The notes: generated from the sequence alone by a model not told the origin. Positions 1 to 11,300 are shown, counted from the first letter of the stretch. The stretch is DNA of 64,000 bases from Hsuehochloa calcarea (GCA_036346395.1 CM070615.1:25415282-25479281), one strand, 5' to 3'. A program made the numbers and translations.

Positions 1-237
1 GGAGTAGCCGTTTTGTCCTGCGGAAGATGCGCCTAATTAATCCAGTAATGGGCGCATGATGGCAGTAATTACCGGCGGATTGGCTTCTTCACGCCGTCTG
101 GCAGTTATCTTCCAGAGGTAATGGGGTATTTAAGCACCATTACTACGCGGAATAATAGTGCGTGTGGACCGTTCGGATTTCTTAATCAATTGGACCCACT
201 CGCCTGTAGGTTTGATTATAAGGTGGTCGTGGTTTAC

Positions 238-434
238 TTGGTCGCAGAAAGACTTACGACCAAGTAGTGGTCGTAGAACGACTTACGACCGTGTAGTGAT
301 CGTAGAAGGACTTACGACCGTGTAATGGTCGAGAAGGACTTACGACGTGTAATGGTCGAGAAAGACTTACGACCATGACATAGTCGTAGTAAGACTTACG
401 ACTATGGGGGTGATTGTAGAAGATCTTACAATCA
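238..434. repeat. Array of seven short hairpin repeats in the 3' LTR
   Basis: Units of about 22-26 bases follow the pattern GGTCGTAG, 5-7 bases, CTTACGACC. They occupy about 238-263, 269-290, 298-319, 328-346, 354-374, 381-404 and 411-434. The arms vary together: AGTCGTA pairs with TACGACT, TGATTGTA with TACAATCA. The 5' LTR has six such units (about 19228-19407), so the copy number differs between two otherwise near-identical LTRs. Confidence 0.85.
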
Positions 435-447
435 CTTGGTAGGTCTT

Positions 448-467
448 CCCCTTATAAATATAAGGGG
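448..467. promoter_or_regulatory. Palindromic TATA region in the LTR, possibly a two-way core promoter
   Basis: The sequence CCCCTTATAAATATAAGGGG has 8-base inverted arms and a 4-base centre. It offers a TATAAATA box on the plus strand and a TATA-like box on the minus strand. On the plus strand it points at the antisense gene; on the minus strand it could serve the element's own transcript. The same palindrome is at 19415-19434. That it works as a promoter is inference. Confidence 0.5.
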
Positions 468-552
468 TACTTCTGGGGACTATGTGACATCATATTCACC
501 TATAATAAGAATTATAGATAAAAGATAAAATGAGGATTATTAGATCCTCGTC

Positions 553-567
553 ATCTAGCCCCCCAGC
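553..567 (-). other. Polypurine tract next to the 3' LTR
   Basis: On the minus strand, AGCTGGGGGGCTAGA lies directly before the LTR start TGACGAGG. A purine run at this place is the plus-strand primer site of LTR retrotransposons and fixes the minus orientation together with the PBS at the other end. Confidence 0.75.
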
Positions 568-600
568 TTCAAGTGAATGTAACTTACTTGGTGAAGGATT

Positions 601-1248
601 CGTAAATGGACTTACGACTATGAAAATGTCGTAGAACCATGGTCGAAGGAAAAACTCTTCGACATTTGAGTGCTACTTTGACCAGGAATTTGCTTGGTCA
701 GGAAGGTTGCTTACGACTATCAAAAAGTCATAAAAACCCTTACGACTGTGAAGTGGTCGTAGTAGGGCGATCGGAGAAAAAAAAACCCTTCCGATTGATA
801 CTTCCTTCGACCAGAAAGACTTGGTCAAGAAAGTAATTTTGCTTGGAGGTGACAAAACGAACCTAACTTTCCTGAACAGACCGTCTGGGGAATTGCAAAC
901 GATTTCCACAGATCTGTTGATGAGACGGTTCCCGAAGCGATTGCAATCGTGAAGATTGCTTACGACTATCAAAAGTCAGAAACCCCTACGACCGTGGAGT
1001 GGTCGTAGTAGGGAATCGAGAAAAACCCTTCCGATTGATACTTCTTCACCGTAAAGACTTGGTCAAGAAAGTAATTTCGCTTGGGGGTGACAATACGCAC
1101 CTAATTTTCTCGAACGGACCATCTGGGGAATTGCAACCGGCTCTCACAGACTTGTCCGATGAGGCGGTTCCCGAAGCGGTGCAACCAACTCCCACAGACC
1201 TATAGACGAGACGGTTTCCGAAGCGGCGGCAATCGTCTGGTTATAAAA
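601..1248. other. Leader region with further hairpins, no gene
   Basis: This stretch between the 3' LTR and the antisense gene contains diverged hairpins such as GACCAGG..CTTGGTC (about 678-697) and GTCGAAG..CTTCGAC (about 641-662). It also has an internal repeat: the block at about 700-940 reappears in diverged form at about 955-1215 (shared phrases such as TTGCTTACGACTATCAAAA and CTTCCGATTGATACTTC). The short reading frames here are spurious. Confidence 0.6.
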
Positions 1249-1249
1249 C

Positions 1250-1257
1250 TTACCAGA
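1250..1257 (+). promoter_or_regulatory. TATA box candidate of the antisense gene
   Basis: TTATAAAA lies about 125 bases before the ATG at 1381, a normal spacing for a plant gene with a short leader. The antisense gene may therefore have its own promoter as well as the plus-strand TATA in the LTR. Function is inferred from position alone. Confidence 0.4.
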
Positions 1258-2320
1258 GGTAGACTTGGGTTTTACCTTTTCCTCAAATCACTCACCGTTT
1301 CGAGCTCTTGCTTTCTCCGTCCTCGACTAGGTTTCATTTTCTCACGCTAACCCAATCAAAAACTTCTTGCTTCGAGCGAAATGGCCAAGAGAGTTTCCGA
1401 ATGGGAAGAATCGGAGATGGATGCGCTAAGATCAAAATCTTGGTCGATCTTGGGAAGATTCCAGAAGGCTCGTAAAGTGGATTCCGCTATCGGCAAAGAT
1501 CGCCATCGGGGAAAATGGGCAAATCCTATCTTCCAAGCGTACAGAGTGCGGCCTTCAATGCCCGCCACCCCTTTCTTACAAATGGTACTCGAAACTTTGG
1601 GGTGGAATTGGTGAACTTAGGTCCCAATTCCATTACCATGTTGAGTGTATTCGTACATGCGAGGCGCACTGGGATTCCAGCGGATCTCGAGTGTTCCAAT
1701 ATTATTATGGGATGGCTCGACAAACCGAATCGCCGGAAGCGTGGTCCAAGCTCCACGACTCGGGTTAAAGGAGTATATTCAGAGTTTCACCCGGTCTTCG
1801 TGGCCGGGATGGAGGAAGAGGTGGTTTTACTCGAAAGTCACCTCTGAAGACAGCCTCCTTTATGGGAGGGTCAGCCGAGAAGAAATCTTCATGGGACTCG
1901 ACTCCTGAAGATATCAGCCGGATTGCCCCCTATATTCAAGCCATCAAGGACTTGAAAGAAGAGGGGCTGACCGGATGGCATGTGGTAAAAGATTTTATCA
2001 CACGCCGAATTAGTCTCTTGAAGAAACGAGCATCTCCTATGTGGAGATACTCGGGGAGAGGAGACCCAACCAGAGACTACGAGGAGGGTAAGTAACTGTC
2101 GAGTTAGCTCTCGGTTTGGTCTTTCTCAACATTGTCTAATATTCTTATCTGTTTACACAGATCTTTCACAGGCTGAGGTTGACTCTAGAGTCAGACTCAT
2201 CTGTGAGAAATCTCCGCCACTTCGAGTGGCGGTTCCTCGAATCATTGCGGCTTTGTCCGCAGATGAAAAGATAGAGCGCCTAAAGGTAATCAAAAAGTTG
2301 ATTCTTTCTTTAGGACTTTA

Positions 2321-2430
2321 TAGTCGTAAAGAATCTTACGACTAATGGAGATCGTAGAATATCTTACGATCAAGAAAGCGTCGTAGAAAAACTTACGACT
2401 TGGCAACTGGTCGTAGAAAAACTTACGACT
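2321..2430. repeat. Hairpin array inside intron 2 of the antisense gene
   Basis: Four units lie at 2321-2344, 2350-2371, 2380-2399 and 2409-2430, of the same GTCGTAG..CTTACGAC type as in the LTR. One has GATCGTAG paired with CTTACGATC, a compensatory pair. The array lies inside the intron predicted at 2287-2474. Confidence 0.8.
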
Positions 2431-3979
2431 AATCAGTGATTCTTCTTTTCTCGCTTTGCTTTACGTGAAAGTAGGTATGGGAAATCGTCAGACGACGAGG
2501 AAGTCGTTCTGATGACTATTGGCGCAGGGTTGTCGAAAGACAGAGGCTCGGCTCCTCCATCTAAGAAACGCCGACTTGCAAAATCTGCGACAAGGGAGGA
2601 GCAAGCTCGAGCTCGGTCTTCGACTGCACCCTCTACAAAGCCGCGCGCACCGTAGCTATATCGAAGCCGAGGCCGCAGCCTATCGGGCCGAGGAGGTTGA
2701 AGCACCAATCTCTTAAGCGCAAATCTCGCAAGGCTAAGGTACCCTTCTATTATGACAAGGAATCTTTCGCAGATTGCCGCCACTCCTAGTTTTTTAAGCA
2801 ATCGGAAAAGGAGAACCGGAAAGATTTTATGTCTTTTATGAAGGGCGATGTCGCACCAAAGACAACTCGCGGTGAGGGTAGTGTCGCTCTTGGAATGGTC
2901 GAGACCGATCTCGCCATCCAGAGAATCAGAAACCAGAGCCCGGTTCTGTCAAACTCTACGACCGACGTGGTCGTAGCCGGGCCAATTGTTGAACCTCGAC
3001 CGACGTGGTCGGAGAAGAAGAGATCCTCCGCTGGGAGGATTGCTCCAAAATTCTGGTTAAGACCGAGTGCGAGGTATGTGAAATGTACTAAAGTGTAAGA
3101 ACAACATTTACCTTTTTCTTTTCACAACCTCGATTTGCTTTTCTTTATTTCATCCGACTCCTTCAAATTGGCCCGGGAATGCTTCCGTTGAGAAGCCCAT
3201 TGCCACCCGCTCGCCATCGGAGAGGTATCAATGGAGGTGGTCAAGAATCACCCTTGGCCCTGTGGCCGATGAAGTCGAGACTCCTGAGTGATTCCTACAT
3301 CTGCTGAGGTTGTAGCTACGACCATTGAAGTAGCGGTATTGTCGTTGAAGTGGCACCACGACTCATCGAGGTCGAGAAACAACAGGGCAATTGTGGAAAC
3401 CTCCGTCAAGGTGGTGACCACTTGTCCATCGCTCGGGACGGAAATCGAGGAGGCGTTCCTTCCCTTACCCAAAGAGAAGTTACAGAATCAGAAGAAGAAG
3501 AATATTTCAACTTCTGTGGTGACTTCTTTGGACCTGCCTCCGTCATAGGGTCTTCTGCTTTCAGATCTCGTGACCGAGTCCCCCATCCCAAAGATATTCC
3601 CAACAGGGGGAATACCTTCGATAATGAGCGCCTCGAGGAGGTGTGGTGGGATAAAGTCGCGAGGATAGATAAGCTGCAGAACCCGGATTTTGTATATTCG
3701 ACCTTTGCTAGGTCGACTATGAATGTAAGTATTTTTAGAATACTTATATATGTGGCTTTCCTTCTCTTCTCACTGTTTTCTTTTTGCAGAAAGCTCTGGA
3801 GCAAATTGCTGTTGTCGGTGAGTACCATCGACAACTTTTAGAGCTAAGACAGGAGAAAGAAGTACTCTGTGCAGAGGCAGAGAGATGGTAAGTCACTATT
3901 ATTCATAGTTGTTTTCGACTTAACTACTCGTATAGTGTTTTACGAGAATAGTCATGGAAAAAACTCATGACAAAGTACT

Positions 3980-4098
3980 GGTCGTAAAGAGCTTACGACT
4001 ACTTACGACCAGGTAGTGGTCGTAGAAAGACTTACAACCATGTCATAGTCGTAGAAAAACTTACGACTAGGTCGGTGGTTGTAGAAGTACTTACAACC
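3980..4098. repeat. Hairpin array inside a second intron of the antisense gene
   Basis: Four units lie at 3980-4000, 4018-4039, 4046-4069 and 4077-4098. The last has GGTTGTAG paired with CTTACAACC, compensatory relative to GGTCGTAG..CTTACGACC. The array lies inside the intron predicted at 3888-4134. Confidence 0.8.
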
Positions 4099-4939
4099 AA
4101 TCGGTGATGTTTATCTCCGCTTCATTCTTTGTAGGTTAAATAAAGGACACGAAGACCTTAGCTGACTCACTCGACTATGAAAAAGAGGAGTCGAGAAAGC
4201 TAAGGGAGGAAGTAATAGTTCTCTCGGATAGACTTCGAGAGGCTGTCTCTGCATCTAGAAGATTGCAGGAAAAAATAAACAGTAAGTGCTGAACTTAAGA
4301 CTGCTTTTGAGTTTTAACCTTTACCCAACTCTCATTTCTTCTCCAGAGAAAGAAGATGAGATGCGGAAGCTCCGGACCGAAGTTCAAGAAAAAGCTTTGG
4401 TTATTCAGGAGTTTTCTCGCATTACCAAGGACAAGGATCAAGAACTCGAGGGTCTGAGAACTCAAGCAATGTAAGTAATTTTTACCGTTGTCCTTTCGAG
4501 TATTTTCCCTTTCCTAATGCCAATTTCTTGTTCAGAAATTGCTGCCGAATTGAGAAGCCTCGAGGCTGAAATCTAAGAGAAGACCTTGATCTACAATGAG
4601 TCCGTCCGCATTGCTAAGATGAATGCAGAGGACATCAGAGCATGGGAGAAAAAGCATGCTGAAACCGTTGCTTCCCATCAAGAAGAGGTCAAGAAATTGG
4701 ATTCTCAACTAGTAGGTAAGAAATGCTTTTACCTATAATTATCTTTGTGTTATCTTCCTCTAGAAGTTTATTTTTGTTTGACTGGTTTTATTCTTTTCAG
4801 AACAAGTGGTCGAAAACAAGAAACTTCGCAAGGCTTCGACTTGTACCCAACAGGAGATGGAGTTGATGAAGACTAGTCTTCAAGGCAACATCACACTCCT
4901 GAACAATGTACTTAGTGAGCTACATTCTGAGGGAAAAAC

Positions 4940-7900
4940 TGTGAGACCCCGGTTTATCGGGCTTGTAATGCTTAGCCATCCATTCGGCCCTAGCATCACA
5001 AATCAGATAAGCCGAGACTCGAGACATGTATACTTCCCAGAATACAGTATACACACCTCTTTACAAAGCTCATGCATCAATTCCATTCATCCACATAGAG
5101 CCGAAGCAAAGCAACAACCAGAAGATAGCATAAATAAAAGATAGTTATTACAAAAGAGAGGCCGACCGGCCAAACGACATATACATAGAAAAGTTTAACA
5201 ATGAAGCAAAAGTGCCATAAGATGGCTATAAACAAAATAGCCAATCGGTGTGCCTTTAACCCACAAGGCAACCGACCGGACCGCCAAGCTAGTCGTCAAT
5301 CCACAAAGACATTTCACAAAAGTGAGGCCCTTGGGGCTCACCTTCCTCCCAGAACAAAAAAAGCAAATCAAGAAAAGCCGGTGAGTACTTTGAATGTACT
5401 CGCAAGACTTACATGTGGAATAACAAACCTGTACTTATACTACATGCAAGCTCATTGAAGTGGAGGTCAGAAGGTTCATTTTAGCATAAAGCAAGTTTCT
5501 ATTTGCAATAATGTAATAGATTGAAAGCAATTTGACAAATCTGCTTTTAATGTTCAAATAACCGAGAGAACAATAATAATAATGAGATAGAAAGACAACA
5601 ACAACTCGAAGTGACTAACCCAATAGTCACCACAACAATAGTATGAATTACCCATTCATACCAACCATGTCAAGTTTTAATTTTAAAAACAAATGTTGTA
5701 GTCTAACTCTTGGAAGACCTCCCCAAGCGTGTCCATAACCTAGGACGAGGCTATTCGAATAGTTTTATCCTCGCAGGTGTACCAACTTACCCACATGTCG
5801 ACCGCCTTTTGCCACATGATTAAGCACATCGCTTTGGTATGCCAAGACGGCTAAGTCCTACGAGACGCTTCCAATATTATGTATTAACTTCGAGTCGCCT
5901 GTATGGATAGAAACCCATACGCTGTGTCGGGTCGTGGCCCACCTCGGACAACTACCCGCCACGGTAAAGCCTTGACAATCATGCGACGCCTCGAGGTGGA
6001 GAACCTTCCCAATCCCCACCACCGCACACCCAACACAAACACAAGAACACACACTGCTTACACAAAGACACACACAAAACTTTTCCTCCCGCGACTGGAG
6101 ATAACACACGCCAAAGTACTAAGTCAAGAGGGGTCCCATATATCCCTCATGTGGTTAGTACGCAATAATGCTTGGTTTAGTGTAACAAGATGTTCGGTCC
6201 TTGATGACTTGGGCACCATTCCGATTACACCCAAAAACACCACACCAACATACCATTATGCCCAAGTCCAAATCAGTTTTCATTTTCAGTTTTTGATTTG
6301 CAAAATTAACAAAGCACCAAGTGCTGGACATAATGGAAGAATAATAATTTTTGTGTGATCAAGGCCATCGACTAAGTCGATGATCGCCCAAAGCTACCGA
6401 ACTAAGCATGGTTAAGCATTTTCCAATCGAAAGCTACTAGGTGATCCAAGTCCCTCCCTGACTCGACCACAAAGAAATAACCTAAGCTCATGGTAGTAGA
6501 GGATAAACAAGTCCTACAGACAGCAACTATAGGACACTAACCATAATTTTGACAACAAAATAGCAATGCATACATACGAGTTGAAATCAATATAGTAGAC
6601 TTGAAAAATAATAGGATTAACATGATCAAACTGCTTGCCTGATTGAAGTTGCTCTGTTTGCTGGGGATCACTCTCGGTGTTAATGTGCTCTCTGGATCCT
6701 ATCGAAAGAACCAAAAAGAACCAATAAGGCAAAAGAAACCGAAAAGGTCCAACAGTCAACTTCAACAAAAAGCTCTCAAAATTTTACAATAGGAAGAGCA
6801 TGATTTTTATGAACTAATGCAACAAGAACCAATTGATTTGGATTCTTAATGCAAAAGATATGAGCAAATCAATTTTGCTCAGCTTTATAAATCAAAATGC
6901 TACTATTCATTAGCAAAATTTTCTGAGCTATACTGGGGTTAAAACATTTTTAGATTAAAGTTCATTTGAAAACATAACCAACAAAATTTGAATCAACCGA
7001 AAAGGATTTGAAATGAATTAGTTATGCATTTTACAAGTTACTACATTTTTCAGTTGACAAATAAATCCTTTCGGGAAAAACCAGAAATTAAATCGACGTG
7101 GACGAACTTGGATCATTGATCTCGATCCAACGGTCCAAGTCCACGGGATAACGCGCGCACGCGCGATTCACAACCCTAAACGCCACCGCTGGATCCGATC
7201 CAACGGTTCACGGGATCGTGACGTCGGGCGGTCCGAACGCTCACACGCATAGGAGCCGCTGATCTTGGATCCAACGGTCCACACGGATCGAACCTTTCGG
7301 ACGGTCCGAACGTTCACTCAAATCGACCGCTGATCTTGGATCCAACGGTCCACCGATCAAAGCGCTCGAAGCGATCCAGTGGACGATCAAAAGATCGACG
7401 GTCCACAAAGAATCACGCTCAAATCTTTGTCCTCGCTTTCATCCGACAAAACGACGGTGAAGGATGGTCGCCACGGCGACTTGCCGCGAATCGAGCTAAG
7501 GCGAGCAATCAAAGACTACCAAAAGATGCACAATAACGACGCGACACTCGGCACCAACCATAGCTCTGATGGCGGACTGGAGCGGCGGCAAGAATAAAGG
7601 AGGGGCGGCGCAACTACCGAAAGTGACGACAACACGAGAAGAGCTACCAAGGGAAAATAGAGGTTGCTAGAGTATCTATGAACTGCTATGAAGCTACCGG
7701 GCGATGAATTGGCAAAAGGAGGACTTACCCGAGCCGAGACGAAATTGAAAGTTTTCGCCGAATTGGGGAAAACCGAAATTGATCTCGCTCTCTGCAAGCA
7801 AACGAAAAATTGAGTGAGGGCTATTGCTCACAGAGAGGAGAGGAAGCTAAGGCGCGAGGAATTTGAGTGAGAAAGACCGAGCACCACTTTCACTGCAAAC

Positions 7901-9006
7901 TTTGAAGCTCAGAATGGCGCAATGGCGACGAGAACAAATTTTTGAAATGGAGCTCGAGCAATGCACTAGCAAGTGGCTTTGGAGCTCAAGGGTGTCCAAA
8001 GAAGCTAAGGAAGCTTCGTAGAGTTTTATAGCCAAGGAGCAAGAGGAGCAACGGCAAGAAAATGGCGATGCATCAGGCCGAGGTCGGCCGAGAGCGACGA
8101 GGTGTAAAAGCAAAGTGGAGACGATGACTATGGAGGCGATAAAGATGCTGCTCATTAATGCCGAGAGTCGCTGGTCGAAAGTAGAGATGACTCGACGCCA
8201 CGCCTGCAATTTTCACCACCATCGTTGACTTTTTGGCCGATGCGCGAAGCGAGGAAGACGATAGCCGCCAACCGTTGGATTAGATCGGACGGCGCCACTT
8301 AATTCAATATCTCTGACGGTCAACATTCTCTTTTCGAGCCGCCGATCTACGTATGAACGGCCCGAGCAGAGGGGAGGATCGCGATCCGAACATTACCTCG
8401 TGAGCGCATCGCACCATCGAGATCTAACGGCCGAACTTGAAAGCGCCGACGCTGGCCGAAGTCGGTGCGCTTAGTTGATCCGATCGAGTCCGGCGGCTCG
8501 AACCCGAGTTTGATTCAACTCAAGAACAAGAAAGATTGATTTTTGAGTTATTTGTCGAGCTGAGTTAGGAAAATTAATTGAGATAGCAAACAAGCTCCAA
8601 AGATTTATGAAATTTTAACCGAGGTTGCCGATCGATGATGAACCTTATATAAAATTTTCAGAGACTTTTATGCACCGCATTTTCTCCAAAAATTCCGTAA
8701 GGCTATATGTAGAGTTTGACCAAGGTTTGATCGCCTCAAAATTATCAAATAATTTCTAAAAATCATGAGATAATCTGAGGTGTTGCCAAGCCTCCCAAGA
8801 ATTCAGGAAAAGATTTCAAGGGTTTGGCAAAAGACCTTTGCCAAGGAGGGTTTTTGATTAGAGTCAAAAGGGAATTTAAATGGGATTTTCCATAATTCTT
8901 TTGAAAGAATTACCAAAAATGACCAAGGCTTCAAGATGCAAGAAAAGTTTTAATTTCTTCTGATTTTCTTACATTTGAAACACAAACCCATATTTGGGAT
9001 GTTACA
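4940..9006 (-). mobile_element. Solo LTR (about 4.1 kb, RIRE3/RIRE8-like) nested in the antisense gene
   Basis: On the plus strand it starts TGTGAGACCCC and ends GGATGTTACA, that is TG..CA. The flanks AAAAC before and AAAC(T) after fit a short TSD with one A lost in an A run. Removing it restores the reading frame of the antisense gene. Read on the minus strand it has the usual layout of this LTR type: AT-rich start, GC-rich block (about 7100-8500), a TATA box (8023-8030), then the conserved block with palindrome CTATTCGAATAG (5751-5762). No gag or pol frame is present, so it is a solo LTR and not a whole element. Short ORFs in the GC-rich block are spurious. Confidence 0.75.
8023..8030 (-). 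promoter_or_regulatory. TATA box of the nested LTR
   Basis: On the minus strand TATAAAAC follows a GC-rich block, in the same relative place as TATAAAAT in the LTR at 13326-16314 and TATAAATA in LTRs X and Y. Confidence 0.5.
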
Positions 9007-9346
9007 AAACTCCTCGAGAAGATATCAGAGTTGCCACATAAGTACCATTGGGGAACAAGTCTGGAAACTTGCAAGAAATGGTGACCACTCAAGGCTAACT
9101 GTTGAATCAATAAGGAGGCAATGGTTTGAGTAAGTTACGCTTGGCTTAAACTTAAAGCTCAAGACCCCGCCTTAATGTACAACCAATTGAAGCCGAGTTC
9201 GATTGCTCAATCGAGGCAAATCGTCTGATTGAGGAAATGCAATCGGTTGGCAAAAGTGTATGAGGAAATGCAACTAGGCTCTCCCCTTCGTGAGTAATCT
9301 TGTAACTACTTTGTAAGGCGCATAATTTCAAGTGACGAGTAATATA

Positions 9347-9559
9347 TGATCCATCTTGTTTCTGAAAATCATCTTGTCGAGTAGTTAGTAACTCAAAAGA
9401 TAATAGATTTAATGAAAGACCAAGGATCAAGTTAAATTAATAACTTTATCCTAGGCCATCTTGTTTCTCAAAATCATCTTGTCGAGTAGTTAGTAACTCA
9501 AAAGATAATAAACGAATGAAAGACTAAGAATTGAAGTCAAATTAATAACTTTATCCTAG
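9347..9559 (+). repeat. Direct tandem duplication of about 106 bases
   Basis: The block 9347-9453 is followed directly by a near copy at 9454-9559. Both contain CATCTTGTTTCT and TCGAGTAGTTAGTAACTC and end in TAACTTTATCCTAG. It lies between the antisense gene and the integrase end and is non-coding. Confidence 0.85.
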
Positions 9560-9599
9560 CCCCCGACTATTTGCTTAGCTTGTTTAGACAATCTAAGTA

Positions 9600-10903
9600 A
9601 ATAGTGTTCGAAATAGTCTTCCATCGCTAGTCGTGATCGATTCCGCCGAGTTACTTCGACCATCGTAAGGACCTTCCCACTTGGGGAAAGTTTATTCCGA
9701 TTAGACTTGGATTGGCGAGCCTCAATACTAAGTCACCTACAAAGAAGGTCGCGAGGTTGGACCTTACGATCATAGTATCCGCGTAGGGCTTGTTGGTAGA
9801 CTGCCGAACGGATTAAGGCTAGGTTTCTCCTTTCTTCGAGTAGGTTAATGTCATCTGCTCGAAGTTGTTCCTGGTCTGAGTTGTTGAAGGTTTCAACTCG
9901 TGTCGACCGCAATTTTAGCTCCGAGGAAGCATGGCTTCGCCCAACACTAGAAAAATGGTGTTTCTCCCGTTGTTCGATCGTGGTCGCATTTAACCGCCCA
10001 TAATACGGAAGGTAATTCTTGTACCCAAGCCCCGAGCGCTTAACAAGTCGGGTCAAAACTCGGGTTTTAATTCTCGCATTATTTGGCCGCTTGCGCTCGA
10101 CCGCCTGCTGCTTTGGGGATATGCAATGTAAGCATAGCATAACTTGGTACCCAATTCGCCGCAAAATTCCGAAATTTTGCACTTGCGTAATTGTTTACCA
10201 TTGTCGTAATTATCCGACTTAACTCCAAATCGGCTAATTACGATCTCATCATGAACCTTTTGCGCTTACTGTTATCCCGCCATGTGTTCGGCTTCGATCC
10301 ATTTTGTGAACGTGTCAATAGCCATAAAAGGAATTCAAAACCTCCGGAGCTTTGGGAAATGGTCCTAGGATATCGAGACCCCAGTCGCAAAAAGGCCAAG
10401 AAAGAGGTATTGTTCAGTAATGCTTGAGCCGGTTGGTGTATCTGTCTACCATGAAATTGGCATCGACACACTTTTTAACCACCTCCTTAGCATCGTATAG
10501 AGTCAGAGGCCAAGAAACCTTGTCGAAAGGCTTTACCAACCAATGTTCTCAGGAAGCATGTGTCCCACAGATGCCACTGTGTATATCGTGAAGGAGTGTT
10601 ATTCCTTCGCTTTATGGAATGCATCGCATGAGTATCCCTTGGGTTCCTCGCTTGTAGAGGACTCCTTCACCAAAGTATACATTTTGGCTTTTCGGATAAA
10701 CGACCGCCTCAAGATCATCTTCGTGCACTGGAACCCTTGCGAAGATACTCGAGATAGGAGTCATCCGTATCCTCGTAGTCTAATGAGGCCATCTCAATAG
10801 GAGGTGTCTCGGTTCTTCGACCAGACGGCTTTTGGAGTTGCTCCAAGAAAACTCCTTTGGTAATCAGAGATCGGAAGAAACCATCCGAGCAAGTTGGTCT
10901 CAT
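9600..10903 (-). pseudogene. Tat integrase (degraded)
   Basis: Integrase joins the element cDNA to the host chromosome. From high to low coordinates the pieces are: an upstream linker with SLDYEDTDDSYLEYLRKG (about 10740-10800), the zinc-finger area with RTLVGKAFRQGF (about 10500-10545), the CQFHGRQIHQPAQAL segment leading into the catalytic core (about 10420-10470), and the C-terminal part with LEERRNLALIRSAVYQQAL and YYDRKVQPRDL (9733-9850). The last is typical of Tat integrases. The tail KWEGPY (about 9670-9690) lies in another frame. Frameshifts and stops break the core, and the DDE residues cannot all be read in one frame, so it is inactive. It follows the second RNase H with no gap. Confidence 0.75.
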
Positions 10904-10924
10904 GAGAAATTATCCTTTCGAGGG

Positions 10925-11300
10925 ATGAATTGTACTCAAACCTAAAAATGCTTTTCTAGCTTATGCATCCGATAAGTACCGAGACATTGTCGAGCTAGAG
11001 CACCGTACTCTTTCCCAACTTGATTCACAACTAGTTGAGAGTCTCCTCTCACGAGTAGTCGATTTAATCGAGAGTGCTTTCGCACTGTATGCCGCCTAGC
11101 AAACCTTCAGATCGCCACATTGTTAGTGGCCTAAAAGTTTAATTGTATGGCATACTTTAAGGTTTCTCCAGAGAGATACCAGACTACTCACCTCGAGCCA
11201 CTTAAAGTAAGTGACCGTCAAAGTACATCATCCATCGGTCGGGAATCAGATCGGGATCCCGAATGTGTTCAGATTTGTCCATTCGGCGACAAAGTCCGCC
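10925..11300 (-). pseudogene. Second (archaeal-type) RNase H domain of the Tat pol, fragment
   Basis: On the minus strand 11018-11058 reads LLVRGDSQLVVNQV, followed by GKEYGALARQCLGTYR. This GDSQLVVNQV signature matches the additional RNase H domain known between the retroviral RNase H and integrase in Tat-lineage elements. The upstream part of the domain is frameshifted. It would degrade RNA in the RNA:DNA hybrid during reverse transcription; this copy looks broken. Confidence 0.6.

Larger units (their letters stand above)
1..552 (-). repeat. 3' LTR (partial) of the Tat element
   Basis: It matches 18997-19520 almost base for base apart from a variable hairpin array; about 300 bases are missing beyond the left edge. 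On the plus strand it ends in CTCGTCA at 552, equal to the end of the other LTR at 19520. It holds seven short hairpin units (238-434) and a palindromic TATA region (448-467). Confidence 0.9.
1381..9041 (+). pseudogene. Antisense multi-exon gene of the Tat element (putative gypsy-type transposon protein), interrupted
   Basis: A plus-strand gene runs opposite to gag-pol. The first exon starts at the ATG at 1381 and is broken by frameshifts. Its readable parts resemble the plant 'putative gypsy type transposon' domain (Pfam Transposase_28 type), for example GLKEYIQSFTRSSWPGWRK near 1770-1820 and MWRYSGRGDPTRDYEE before the first splice site. Likely introns are 2088-2160, 2287-2474, 3725-3789, 3888-4134, 4282-4346, 4471-4535 and 4716-4800; most have GTAAG donors and pyrimidine-rich CAG acceptors. 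Exons after 3790 encode a charged coiled coil. A solo LTR (4940-9006) splits the last exon; the frame resumes after it and stops at 9039-9041. The region 2475-3720 has stops and is decayed. Such antisense ORFs are known in Tat elements; their function is unknown. Confidence 0.6.

Noticed and set aside
238..434. CRISPR-like array in the LTR
   Set aside because: Spacing is regular, but the units are hairpins with no unique spacers of even length, and the DNA is plant nuclear with eukaryotic introns.
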